64,000 nt of DNA, from the NCBI RefSeq assembly GCF_027474405.1, contig NZ_CP114871.1, forward strand, positions 1,497,001 through 1,561,000, in the 5' to 3' direction. Positions 44,573 through 53,233 of the stretch are shown piece after piece; positions within the stretch are counted from its first letter, which is position 1, and every line of letters begins with the position of its first letter. This DNA is from Caulobacter sp. NIBR2454 (GTDB lineage Bacteria > Pseudomonadota > Alphaproteobacteria > Caulobacterales > Caulobacteraceae). The position numbers and the translations under genes are program-made. The notes under the pieces are model-generated. The model had not been told where the DNA came from. It saw only the letters and a list, made by a program, of their open reading frames with translations, and did not search any database.

Positions 44573-44780
44573 GCGCGGAGTCGAAAACTATGACAGCGCT
44601 GTCGCAGGAAGAAATCCCGTCCGACGTCTGTGATTTGAGGGCGGTATCGCTCCGGATCGGCCAACTGCCGCGCGAATTTTCCCGTAATGGGAGAATCTTG
44701 AGGAGCGCCCGGCCTGACGCAGAGTTATGCCAGAGTGAAGGCTACCGCCCCGAGCCTGGCCCGGGGCGCCGCCGTCTTGA

Positions 44781-45224
44781 TCAGGCCTTTTTCGTCCGGC
44801 CCTTGGGGGCCGCCTTGCCACGTCCGCCTTGGCCCAGGCCCATGCGCTTGGCCATTTCCGAACGCGCCGCCGCGTAGGAAGGGGCGACCATGGGATAGTC
44901 GTTCGGCAGGCCCCATTTGGCGCGATAGTCGTCGGGCGTCATGCCGCGGGTGGTCAGGTGACGCTTCATCGAACGGTATTGCTTACCGTCCTCGAAGCTC
45001 ACCAGATACTCGTGATTGATCGAGCGCCGGATTTGGGCGGCAGTCGCCTTTTCCACCGTTTCGACCGGCTCGACGGGCGCTGAACCCAGGCTGGTAAGGG
45101 CCGAATGCACGCTCTTGATCAGATCGGGCAGGTCACTGGCGGCGGTCCGATTGTTCGAGACGTAATGCTCGACGATCAAGGACGTCAGCTCAATGACGGA
45201 AGCTTGGTCGGTAGTTCCAGACAC
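44781..45224 (-). CDS. MucR/Ros family regulator lacking zinc ligands
   Basis: 147 residues from a GTG with AAGGAG 7 bases upstream. The C-terminal DNA-binding part (about 60-130) has S-I-N-H-E-Y-L-V-S-F-E-D-G-K.. K-R-H-L-T-T-R-G-M-T-P-D-D-Y-R-A-K-W-G-L-P, a clear MucR/Ros match. In the classic Cys-Cys-His-His finger, the two Cys are S76 and D79, the first His is H89 and the second is R93, so three of four zinc ligands are missing. MucR proteins act as global, H-NS-like regulators of envelope and cell-cycle genes. Start upstream of 45224 lacks support. Confidence 0.88.
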   Translation of the reverse strand: MSGTTDQASVIELTSLIVEHYVSNNRTAASDLPDLIKSVHSALTSLGSAPVEPVETVEKATAAQIRRSINHEYLVSFEDGKQYRSMKRHLTTRGMTPDDYRAKWGLPNDYPMVAPSYAAARSEMAKRMGLGQGGRGKAAPKGRTKKA

Positions 45225-45318
45225 GCGCGATCTCCTTGGTTGGAGGCACAGTGTGGCTAGAATCTCCAATATAGCCAAGCACAACCGACAAAGGCGGTTT
45301 GGCTATCCCAAACTATTG

Positions 45319-46224
45319 TTATTCAGCCGCGTACACCACGGGGTGAACATGGGCCCAGAGGTGAGCGCGATAGGTGTCAAAACACTGCTCCCCACAGATC
45401 AGGCGCATCACCGCGCCTTCGGCGATGAAACGCGCGCAAGCCGGGTTTTCCTCGACCAGCGGCGCCAGGGCTTCGGCGTTCCAGGCCTTGGAATGCTCGA
45501 CATCCAACTGCGCATGAAGGGCGAAGTACTTGCGTGCTTCCGGCGCGACGCCCAGCCGCTTCAGACCTGCATCCACGCAGGCGACGCGCGTGGGCGCCGT
45601 CAGCTCCACCACGCCCAGCGCGCCGACCGAATGATAGACGTAGCGGCGATTGGTGGCGAACGCCGTCATGGTGTTGGCGAGGGCCAGGGACTGCCAGAGG
45701 GTAGAATCGATGGTCGGTTGAAGACCGAGCATGGCGGTGGTCCGTGTCAGCATCGGGCCATGCATGCCGCTGGCGCGCCCGCGCCCCATCTCGTCCCAAT
45801 AGTTTCGGGCCAGCTCCAGCTTGGCGCGGTCCGACAGCTTCACTTGGGTCATGGCGACGAGGTCATCGAACCCGGCCTCGCCAGCCGCTTCCTGCGTCAG
45901 GAACCACTTCAGGTCCTCGATGGCGGCTTCGCCTTCAAGCCAGTCGAACAGCGGGTCCCACTGACCGGGACCATCGTCCTTGAGCGTTTCGAACCAGGCG
46001 ACGAAGCCTTCCGGATCGGTCGGGATATCCTCGACCAAGCCTGAAACGTGACTGCGAAATTGCTCGAGGAACTCGCCCTCGGTCCGCTTCATGCGCGCCT
46101 CTTCGGCGATCTCGTCGCGCCAATCGGCGGAAGGAACGCCCACCGCGAGACGGCGATGGTTCCAGTGCGCGAGTCCGCGATGCAGGGACTCTGCGTCGGG
46201 AAACTCAGGCGTGAAGCCGCCCAT
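45319..46224 (-). CDS. haem-oxygenase-like iron-containing redox enzyme
   Basis: 301 residues, all-helical. It resembles the haem-oxygenase-like di-iron oxidase family (UndA/CADD/SznF type, PF14518): acid and histidine positions E-L-A-R-N-Y-W-D-E-M..M-H-G and H-A-Q-L-D-V-E-H-S-K-A-W are the metal-site helices. Members do decarboxylation, N-oxygenation or cleavage of amino acids and fatty acids. No signal peptide. Substrate unknown. The ATG at 46224 is preferred over an upstream GTG; neither has a good ribosome site. Confidence 0.72.
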   Translation of the reverse strand: MGGFTPEFPDAESLHRGLAHWNHRRLAVGVPSADWRDEIAEEARMKRTEGEFLEQFRSHVSGLVEDIPTDPEGFVAWFETLKDDGPGQWDPLFDWLEGEAAIEDLKWFLTQEAAGEAGFDDLVAMTQVKLSDRAKLELARNYWDEMGRGRASGMHGPMLTRTTAMLGLQPTIDSTLWQSLALANTMTAFATNRRYVYHSVGALGVVELTAPTRVACVDAGLKRLGVAPEARKYFALHAQLDVEHSKAWNAEALAPLVEENPACARFIAEGAVMRLICGEQCFDTYRAHLWAHVHPVVYAAE

Positions 46225-46376
46225 ATGGGAAAGTCGCTGGCCACCAAACACGTGCGAACTCCTGATTGTGGACGACGGGAGCGCTTTGCAGCGCCAACGG
46301 TTCCAATGTCGGGGAGTAGACGCGAGGGTCTGGGGCGGGCGTCGTCAGGCCGCCGATGGCGCGGCCAAGGCGCGCC

Positions 46377-46411
46377 AAAAAAGAATGGGCGCCCGCATCG
46401 AACGGGCGCCC
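46377..46411 (-). terminator. intrinsic terminator of the DUF1800/DUF1501 operon
   Basis: On the minus strand GGGCGCCCG (46411-46403) pairs with CGGGCGCCC (46395-46387) around a 7-base loop, followed by ATTCTTTTTT to 46377. It lies 8 bases after the DUF1501 stop, a well-formed Rho-independent terminator. Confidence 0.88.
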
Positions 46412-46418
46412 TTGGTCT

Positions 46419-47813
46419 CTAGGCGAACAGCGGGACTGGCCCGCGGCCGCCGCCATTCCAGTTGCCCCAATTGGGGAAGACATAGCCCATGTCGGCGCTG
46501 GAGACCCCGAACCACTGAGCCACCGATCCGAAGTATTCTTCGTTGGCGATGGTCGGAATCCAGCTGCCCTCGTTCTCGGCGTCGTCGCCGGTCCCGAAAG
46601 CCAGCTGCGGATAGAGACCATGGATGGTCCGCGGCTTGAGTCCGCCGCCGATCACGAAGTGGGCGTTGCCCCAGCCGTGGTCGGAGCCGTTGGAGCCGTT
46701 GCCTTTGAAGGTACGGCCGAAGTCCGACATGGTGACGATAGTCACCTTATCTTCCAGGCCCAGGCTCTTCATCGCCGCATAGAAGCTCCTGATGCTCAGA
46801 GCCAGGTCGGTGAGCATGTCGGCGTGGGCGCCCAGCACCCGGCCGCCGGCGACCTGGTTGGCGTGGGTGTCGTAGTCGCCTTGGCCAGCATAGAAGATCT
46901 GCCGCTTGTGGCCCAGGCGGCCGGCCTGCTCGATGGTGCGCGCGATCAGGCGCAGCTGACGCGACACCTGGGCGTCGCGGAACCCGCCGCCGGCCTCGTT
47001 GAAGAAGCTGTCGACCGAGCTCTGCTCGCCGCGCAGGATCGGGTTCATCGCCTTGCCTGCGGTGTAGGAGTCCTCGAACCCCTTGCCGGTCAGACGCAGC
47101 AGGGTGTTGTTGTGCGCTTCGGCTTCGCTGGCGAAGGCGTTGAGCGCCGCCTTGCGCAGAACGGCCGCCTCGCCGCCGCCGTCCTCATAGCCGACCCGCT
47201 CGAACGGCGAGTAGAGCGGCAGAATTAGCGGCGACGAAGCATTGCCCATCAGCGCCAGATTGGCGCCGTTGGTGGAGATCAGCGGCGAGGCGGCTGAGGA
47301 GAAGCCGATCCTGTCGGCCATGCGGCCCAGGACGCCGTCCGGGTGAATGCTGCCGGGGCGCATGCTCTGCCAGTGAGCCTGTTCGTCCGAGTGGGACGAC
47401 AGATTGCTGGGGCGCCATTCCGGATGGGCCCAGAACTGGTCGCGGGTCAGCGGACGCAGCAGCGTGCCCACATTCAGCACCCACGACATCGCGCCTTCTT
47501 CCCACAGCGGGACGAGCGGAGCGAACGACGGGTGCATGGCGAAGTTGGTGCCCGACAGCTTGGTGGCCTCAAGGTCCTCCTGCTGCAGGGCGATGGAGGG
47601 GCCGCGAAGGTCCGAATACGCCTTGTGGCGATCCTTATCCACGGGGATCAGGGTGTTGAACCCGTCGTTGCCGCCGTAGAGGAAGATGGTCACAACCGCC
47701 CGGTAGTCGGCGTTGTTGGCCGCTACGGCCGAGGTCAGGCCGAGCGTGCCGAGCGTGGCCGCCGCGCCCGAGCCGAGCGCCAGGCGACCGAAATCACGTC
47801 TGGAAAGATTCAT
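46419..47813 (-). CDS. DUF1501 family Tat-exported protein
   Basis: 464 residues from ATG 47813. N-terminal N-L-S-R-R-D-F-G-R-L with a hydrophobic run is a twin-arginine signal. The body has the DUF1501 features: V-T-I-F-L-Y-G-G-N-D-G-F-N-T-L, V-T-I-V-T-M-S-D-F-G-R-T-F and G-S-D-H-G-W-G-N-A-H, placing Asp/His groups as in alkaline-phosphatase-superfamily sulfatase-like enzymes. Function unknown. It starts 4 bases after the DUF1800 stop and is followed by a terminator. Confidence 0.9.
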   Translation of the reverse strand: MNLSRRDFGRLALGSGAAATLGTLGLTSAVAANNADYRAVVTIFLYGGNDGFNTLIPVDKDRHKAYSDLRGPSIALQQEDLEATKLSGTNFAMHPSFAPLVPLWEEGAMSWVLNVGTLLRPLTRDQFWAHPEWRPSNLSSHSDEQAHWQSMRPGSIHPDGVLGRMADRIGFSSAASPLISTNGANLALMGNASSPLILPLYSPFERVGYEDGGGEAAVLRKAALNAFASEAEAHNNTLLRLTGKGFEDSYTAGKAMNPILRGEQSSVDSFFNEAGGGFRDAQVSRQLRLIARTIEQAGRLGHKRQIFYAGQGDYDTHANQVAGGRVLGAHADMLTDLALSIRSFYAAMKSLGLEDKVTIVTMSDFGRTFKGNGSNGSDHGWGNAHFVIGGGLKPRTIHGLYPQLAFGTGDDAENEGSWIPTIANEEYFGSVAQWFGVSSADMGYVFPNWGNWNGGGRGPVPLFA

Positions 47814-47817
47814 CGGA

Positions 47818-49503
47818 TCACCGATCAACTTGGAATTGGGGAGAGGTCAGGATGATGTAGAGGCCGGTCTGCGCGCGCTTGCGCGCCCGTACGGCTCTGT
47901 CGGAGTCGGTGATCCCCTCCATGGCCGCCTTGATCGCGTCGTACTGGGCGGGCGTCATGGTGTTGCCGAGCAGGATCAGGTCCATCTGCTTGATCATGTC
48001 GTCGGTCTTGTCGCCGTAGGCTTCCCACTGTTTCCAGTCGACCTTGGTGCCGGTCCTGCTGCCCAGGCTTGGGATGGGGTTGTAGTCGCGCCCGGTGCCG
48101 AGGATGTCGTCGATCAGCGTGTAGTTGAAGACGAAGTTGTGGCGTTCATGATCCAGGGCCGCGCCGGTCAGCTTGCTAGACGGGCTGACCAGTCCGTCGC
48201 TCTGCGCCAGCGGGAAGTCCCAGGGATAGTAGTTGAACACGCTGGGCGCCTCGAAGACGCGCTGGTTCAGATCGTGGGCCTTGGAGTAGGCGAAGAAGCC
48301 GTCCGAGGTGGCGTTCATCACCCGCAGGAAGCTGGTGATGTGAAGCACTGGCTCCTTCACCTTGCCGAAGGACGGGTTGTTGCTCTGGCCGCCCCGGGCG
48401 TCCGGGTCGAGCAGGATGGCCCGCACGACGGCCTTCAGGTCGCCGCGCACGCCCCGGCCGTTGTCGTTGAACACGCTGGCGACCCGCTCCACGTATTCAC
48501 CGCGCGGATTGGACGTCACCAGATGCTGGATGAGCTGGCGCGCCACATAGGGTCCGACGTTGGGATGGTTGAACACCGCGCCGATGACGGCGTTGAGGTT
48601 CGCTTCCGGCGAGGCGCCCGCTGGCACCGATCGGCCCAGGAAGGATTTGGCGCCGTCGTCGAAGTAGGCGTAGCCGGCCGGATACTGCACCATGCGCACG
48701 GCGTAGTTGGGCTTGCGTTCATGCCATACGCCCGCGCCGTAGCGCGCGTAAGTCCAACCGGTGAGGGCGCGGGCCACCTCGTTGACGTCTTCTTCGGTAT
48801 AGGTCGGCGTCGTCTGGCCGTTCGACACCCGCAGCGTTCCATCGGGGTTCAGGGTCGACGGATAGATCGAGAAGATCTGCATCAACTCGCGGGCGTAGTT
48901 CTGGTTAGGCGCGCCTTTGACCGAGGTCGCCATGTCCAGGTAGTCGCCCATTGCCGGGTTGAGCGTCACCTCCCGAAGGATGGTTTCGTAGTTGCCGAAG
49001 GCGTTGCTCAGCATGATCTGCTGGAACGACGCGATGCCGGCCGTACGCTCGACCTTCATCCCCGAGGTGACGATCATCTGCGACAGGGCGAACGCCACGC
49101 GCTGACGCAGCTGGTCTGGCTTGCTGAGTGCGTTGGAATAGAAGCGCATCGCCACCGGCTGGGCGCGGAAATAGGTCTGGATGCACAGATGGACGTCGGA
49201 AGCCCCGTCGCAGTTCGGCTGCGCATACTTTCCGGTGGTCATGTCAGCATAGGTGCTGTCGGTCAGCTCGAGCTGCTCGTCGACCCAGGCGGTGGCGCCG
49301 ATTTCCTGGATTCGGGCGACGACGGTCTTGTTGGGACCGAAAGTGGCCTGCTTGGCCAGGCGGACCGCGTCGGCCGGGCTGGTGGCCGCGGGAGCGACAG
49401 CAGCCGACTGTCCGCGTTCGAGGGACTGATAGGTCAGCCCTGCGCCAGCTCCGACCGCGCCGACCAGGGCGAGGGCGACGCCGTAGCGTGCGATTGTGTT
49501 CAT
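47818..49503 (-). CDS. DUF1800 family exported protein
   Basis: 561 residues from ATG 49503; the open frame upstream of it is not native. Signal peptide or N-terminal anchor (about 5-25), then the DUF1800 body: L-A-K-Q-A-T-F-G-P, R-V-A-F-A-L-S-Q-M, Y-A-R-E-L-M-Q-I-F-S-I and V-F-N-Y-Y-P. DUF1800 and DUF1501 are almost always adjacent and act together in an unknown role at the cell surface. Co-directional with the VirB operon 145 bases upstream. Confidence 0.9.
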   Translation of the reverse strand: MNTIARYGVALALVGAVGAGAGLTYQSLERGQSAAVAPAATSPADAVRLAKQATFGPNKTVVARIQEIGATAWVDEQLELTDSTYADMTTGKYAQPNCDGASDVHLCIQTYFRAQPVAMRFYSNALSKPDQLRQRVAFALSQMIVTSGMKVERTAGIASFQQIMLSNAFGNYETILREVTLNPAMGDYLDMATSVKGAPNQNYARELMQIFSIYPSTLNPDGTLRVSNGQTTPTYTEEDVNEVARALTGWTYARYGAGVWHERKPNYAVRMVQYPAGYAYFDDGAKSFLGRSVPAGASPEANLNAVIGAVFNHPNVGPYVARQLIQHLVTSNPRGEYVERVASVFNDNGRGVRGDLKAVVRAILLDPDARGGQSNNPSFGKVKEPVLHITSFLRVMNATSDGFFAYSKAHDLNQRVFEAPSVFNYYPWDFPLAQSDGLVSPSSKLTGAALDHERHNFVFNYTLIDDILGTGRDYNPIPSLGSRTGTKVDWKQWEAYGDKTDDMIKQMDLILLGNTMTPAQYDAIKAAMEGITDSDRAVRARKRAQTGLYIILTSPQFQVDR

Positions 49504-49648
49504 GGACACCGTACTGAATTTTGAGCGGAGGGCGGCCGCGAGTTTTTGGAGGGGAGGCCCAGCCGTAGAGCAGTGCCTGCGTCCGCCGAGGATTCGGCGC
49601 GCCAAACGACCAATGTTCGGTATCGCGCGACGAATGTCGCAGGGCCGC

Positions 49649-50626
49649 CTAACGCGGGTTCAGCAGCACCTCGGTCACGCGCCGCCGGCCGTCTCTGCGG
49701 CCAAGCTGCACGATGACGTCGACGACCTGGGCGACATAGGCCCGTACGTCGCTCCAGCCGATATTCAAGCCCGCCTGCAGGGTCATGAGGGCGATCTGGT
49801 CCAGCGCGCCGCGGGGGCTGTCGGCGTGGACGGTGGTGATTGATCCGGGGTGGCCGGTGTTGACGGCGCGCAGGAAACTGAACGCTTCCCGACCCCGAAG
49901 CTCGCCCAGCAAAATCCGGTCCGGACGAAGGCGAAGGCAGGCTTGCAGCAGGTCCTCCGCCGTCACCTGCGCCTCGCCGGTGACGCCTCGCGCGGCGATC
50001 AGGCCCAGCGCATTGGGATGCTCCAGCTTCACCTCCGCCGCGTCCTCGATGGTGACCAGGCGCTCGCTGACGGGGATCTCCTTCAGCAGGGCGTTCAGCA
50101 GGGTGGTCTTGCCGCTGGACGTGCCTCCCGACAACACGATGGTCTTGCGCGCCAGGACCGCCTGACGAAGGAAAGCGGTGATCTCGCCGTCGTCGAGCAG
50201 GCGGCGCAATGGCGCGTCTTCGTCCACCGGCCGCAGGGCGACGTCGCTGAACGCGCCCTCGGCCTCATAGTCATCGAGCGTGCGATCCGAGACCACATGG
50301 CGGCGGATCGCCATGGCGATCTCACCCCGGGTGGCTGGCGGCAGAACCACCTGCACGCGCGAGCCGTCCGGCAGGGATGCGGAAAGCAGGGGGTGCTCGC
50401 GGCTGACACCCTGATGGCTGAGGCTGGCGATCTGCTGGGCCAGGCGCGACAGCGTCTGTCCGGTCAGCAGGGGGGCGTCCAGTCGCTCCATGCCTTGACC
50501 CAGGCGCTCGACCCAAAGCTCGCCCGGCCGGTTGACCAGGATGTCGGTGACATCGGCCTGATCCAGCAGATGGGCGAACGGCGCCAGATAGCTGCGCAGA
50601 TAGACCCCGCCCGGGGACGGGCTCAT
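49649..50626 (-). CDS. virB11: type IV secretion ATPase VirB11 (TrbB-like)
   Basis: 325-residue hexameric traffic ATPase. Walker A G167-G-T-S-S-G-K-T174, Asp box V-T-I-E-D-A-A-E, Walker B I-L-L-G-E-L-R-G and His box G-H-P-G-S-I-T-T-V-H-A-D. It powers assembly and substrate passage on the cytoplasmic side. Last gene of the virB operon; its start overlaps the virB10 stop by ATGA. Confidence 0.95.
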   Translation of the reverse strand: MSPSPGGVYLRSYLAPFAHLLDQADVTDILVNRPGELWVERLGQGMERLDAPLLTGQTLSRLAQQIASLSHQGVSREHPLLSASLPDGSRVQVVLPPATRGEIAMAIRRHVVSDRTLDDYEAEGAFSDVALRPVDEDAPLRRLLDDGEITAFLRQAVLARKTIVLSGGTSSGKTTLLNALLKEIPVSERLVTIEDAAEVKLEHPNALGLIAARGVTGEAQVTAEDLLQACLRLRPDRILLGELRGREAFSFLRAVNTGHPGSITTVHADSPRGALDQIALMTLQAGLNIGWSDVRAYVAQVVDVIVQLGRRDGRRRVTEVLLNPR

Positions 50627-51714
50627 CGTGCGGCGCTTTCGAACACGAGGTCGCGGGCCACGAAAACCCGGATGGGGGCGCCTTGAGCGACCTTGATGGT
50701 GGGTGGAATGTCGATCTGCTTTTGCAGGGCGATCTCGGCGATGCGGCTGGCGTCCTGGGCCGATCCGATCACCACCGTGTCGCCGCCGTTGCGGGTGGTC
50801 GCGCCGCTGATCACGGACAACAAAATCGCCGCGCCGAAGCGCTGGAAGAAATGCTGGTCGGTCTTGCCTTGCAATCCGCCTCGGCCCAAGGCGTCGGCGG
50901 CCGGCGAGGCCAGGTCGATGGTCACCCCGTCAGGCCTCAGCAGGCGGGTCCAGACCACGAAGGCGCGCGACTGCCCGGCCGCCACGCCGTTGCGATACTG
51001 GCCGACCAGCTTGGCCCCGCGCGGAATGACGACAGTCTCGCCGTCGAAGGCGCGCACGTCGCGAGTCACCACCGCCCGCACGAAGCCCGGCAGATCGGAA
51101 TTGAGGGCGGTCTCCAGCACGGCCGGGACGATGGTGCCCTGCGGCGCGGTCAGGTGGGGCCGCTCCAGGCGCGAGGAGCGCGCGGTGGCTGTCGTCTCGG
51201 CCGCCAGCCGGCGAGCGAAGGCCTCGTCTCCATCCCGCTTGTCGTCGGACGCGCCGGCGGTCGCCAGGGCTGGATTGGCCAGGGCGGGGTTGGTGGGAGC
51301 CGCCGTCGATACGCCCGCGGCGGGCGCGCTCAGATCGACGATCACCGACGGCGAGCGGCGCCGCTGATCGAGCGCTGAGGCGAGCCGCGCGTCGGTACCG
51401 TCCGACATGGTGTTCATGGCCCCCTCAATGGGTCCCTGTTCGCTCAGCCCCGCCATATGGGGAGCTGGCGCGTACGCCTCTTCCTCGATGGGCGTGTTGA
51501 CGACCAGCGGCGCGATCGGCGGCGGCGCCGGTTCGAATGCGGCGGCGACCGTGGCTGGTTGCTCACGTTCGGCGCGATTGGCGCTCAGGCCGGCGAACAC
51601 CGCCACCCCCGCCAGCACGGCGCCGCCGACACCCAGCGGCAGCACCCATCGATTGACAGGGCGGGGCAGGGTGGTCGGGTTCAGGTTCAACAGGTCATCG
51701 TTCGGGGGCGTCAT
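50623..51714 (-). CDS. virB10: type IV secretion protein VirB10
   Basis: 363 residues from ATG 51714 with AGGAG upstream (the much longer open frame belongs to another phase). One membrane helix (about 25-43), a proline-rich periplasmic linker, and a beta-barrel/antenna domain with P-x-G-T-I-V-P-A-V-L-E-T-A-L, G-F-V-R-A-V-V-T-R-D-V and V-I-P-R-G-A-K-L-V-G-Q-Y. It spans the envelope and senses ATP use. Its stop overlaps the virB11 start. Confidence 0.95.
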   Translation of the reverse strand: MTPPNDDLLNLNPTTLPRPVNRWVLPLGVGGAVLAGVAVFAGLSANRAEREQPATVAAAFEPAPPPIAPLVVNTPIEEEAYAPAPHMAGLSEQGPIEGAMNTMSDGTDARLASALDQRRRSPSVIVDLSAPAAGVSTAAPTNPALANPALATAGASDDKRDGDEAFARRLAAETTATARSSRLERPHLTAPQGTIVPAVLETALNSDLPGFVRAVVTRDVRAFDGETVVIPRGAKLVGQYRNGVAAGQSRAFVVWTRLLRPDGVTIDLASPAADALGRGGLQGKTDQHFFQRFGAAILLSVISGATTRNGGDTVVIGSAQDASRIAEIALQKQIDIPPTIKVAQGAPIRVFVARDLVFESAAR

Positions 51715-52541
51715 GGATTGGCGCTCCTGGATTGAGCGTCGGTCGATGCCTTGCCTCCGAAGAGGCGCAGCCGCTCCTTGGGACGTGGCTGGGGGCTGTC
51801 GGGACCGGGGACCGGCTCGCGCCAGGCGTCGTTGTGCAAGGTCAGGCTCTGCTTGCCCCGGCGCAGGATGAAAGCGGGCGACAGCTGATCGACCACCACA
51901 TAGCCGGCGCGCACGGAGAAGTTGACGACAGATTCCACCCCCGCCGCATCGACGGCGAATACACCGGGCGTCTCCACATCGGGCGGGAACGACAGCCAGG
52001 TAGAGCGGCCGTCGTCGAACACCGCCTGCGGCGCCAGGCGCGCATCGCCGGTGTAGGTATAGGCGCCGTTGCGCGCCTCCGGGGCCGGGACCACGGGCGC
52101 CGCCGGCTGCGCGTCCGCCGCCTGGACTTCCGGCTCCGGCGGATAGTCGAAACGGACGCCATAGATCAGGCGCGGATCGCGCGGCCCGGACGCCTGGCGC
52201 GCGGTGAGCTGGAAGTTGTAGCGCCGCCGATCCGTGACCACCGCCATGTTGGTCGCGGCATCGGTCTCCAGCGGCTTGATGAACAGCAGGTCGGCCTTGC
52301 GGTTGGGGGTCACCTGCCAGGCGAGGCTGTCGCCGATGGAGACGTTCTCGATCCGCTCGCCCGGGGCGAACTCGATCATCAGCTGATATCCGAGATGACC
52401 CACAACCTCGACCACCTGGGCGGGATCGTAGAACACCGAGCGGATGCGCGCGTCCGCGGCGCCCGGCACGGGCTGCACCGCAGCCACGGCGGAACCCGCG
52501 CAAAGGCTGGCGGCCAGCAGAAGAGGGACCAGCCGCCTCAT
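51711..52541 (-). CDS. virB9: type IV secretion protein VirB9
   Basis: 276 residues from ATG 52541. Signal peptide ending A-V-A-A; N-terminal domain R-S-V-F-Y-D-P-A-Q-V-V-E-V; C-terminal beta domain with F-D-D-G-R-S-T-W-L-S-F and V-V-D-Q-L-S-P-A-F-I-L-R-R-G. It forms the outer-membrane core with VirB10. The usual VirB7 lipoprotein partner is not between virB8 and virB9 or elsewhere in the cluster. Overlaps both neighbours by four bases. Confidence 0.94.
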   Translation of the reverse strand: MRRLVPLLLAASLCAGSAVAAVQPVPGAADARIRSVFYDPAQVVEVVGHLGYQLMIEFAPGERIENVSIGDSLAWQVTPNRKADLLFIKPLETDAATNMAVVTDRRRYNFQLTARQASGPRDPRLIYGVRFDYPPEPEVQAADAQPAAPVVPAPEARNGAYTYTGDARLAPQAVFDDGRSTWLSFPPDVETPGVFAVDAAGVESVVNFSVRAGYVVVDQLSPAFILRRGKQSLTLHNDAWREPVPGPDSPQPRPKERLRLFGGKASTDAQSRSANP

Positions 52542-53233
52542 GACCCGATCCTCTCGGCGTCGCGCCGGTACTCCGTGACCTGGAAGCCCAGCGGATTGAC
52601 GAAGCGATCCTCCATCCGCATCGGCGCGCCGCTGTAGCGGAAGGTGACCACCGACGACCACGCGCCGCTCGGCTGGGCCTCGTCCTGGCCGCCGTCCAGA
52701 CGCATCGTCTCGAACCGGACCAGGGCGGTGGTCTCGTTCAGCATCGAGATGTTGAGAATGCGCGCGCTGATCACCGTGGTCGCCGGCACGGTGTTGAGCA
52801 CGCCGTTGGGGTTGGCTCGGTCATAGGCGCGCAGCCAGGTGGCGCGGGCGCGGCCCATCGACCATGCCGCCACCTTCTGATAGCCGGCGTTGATATCGGC
52901 CGCGTCGAAGCTTTCGCGGGCCATGACGTACTGCGCCAGGAAGCTCTGGGTGACCGCCTCGTTCTCACTCAACTCCCCGAGCTTGAGGCCGCGCACCGTC
53001 TCCACGTAGCCGCTCTGGCGATCGACGGTGATCGTATAGGGCGTGACGGTCTTCAGCGGCGTCAGCACCACCAGCGCTATGCCTTCCAGCACCGCGACGG
53101 CGCAGGCCGCACCCGCCACGCGCCAGGCGATGCGGACCGACTTGGCGCGTTGCGCCTCAAGTTCCTGGGCCCAGGTGTCGGCGCCCGCGAAATAGGCCGC
53201 GCGATCGGCGGCGGTTTTACGGTCCAGCATCAT
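52538..53233 (-). CDS. virB8: type IV secretion protein VirB8
   Basis: 231 residues: short cytoplasmic N-terminus, one membrane helix (about 37-58) and a periplasmic NTF2-like domain with P-L-K-T-V-T-P-Y-T-I-T-V-D-R-Q-S-G and S-F-L-A-Q-Y-V-M-A-R-E-S-F-D. It is an assembly factor that contacts VirB4, VirB9 and VirB10. Overlaps virB6 and virB9 by ATGA. Confidence 0.94.
   Translation of the reverse strand: MMLDRKTAADRAAYFAGADTWAQELEAQRAKSVRIAWRVAGAACAVAVLEGIALVVLTPLKTVTPYTITVDRQSGYVETVRGLKLGELSENEAVTQSFLAQYVMARESFDAADINAGYQKVAAWSMGRARATWLRAYDRANPNGVLNTVPATTVISARILNISMLNETTALVRFETMRLDGGQDEAQPSGAWSSVVTFRYSGAPMRMEDRFVNPLGFQVTEYRRDAERIGS

Noticed and set aside
44530..44877. A 115-codon plus-strand frame between pckG and mucR.
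   Set aside because: Runs into mucR on the other strand, lacks a start signal and a recognisable product.
50623..52503. A 626-codon frame that would fuse a long N-terminal part to VirB10.
   Set aside because: The extra part lies in the wrong phase over virB9; a good ribosome site and ATG at 51714 mark the real virB10 start.
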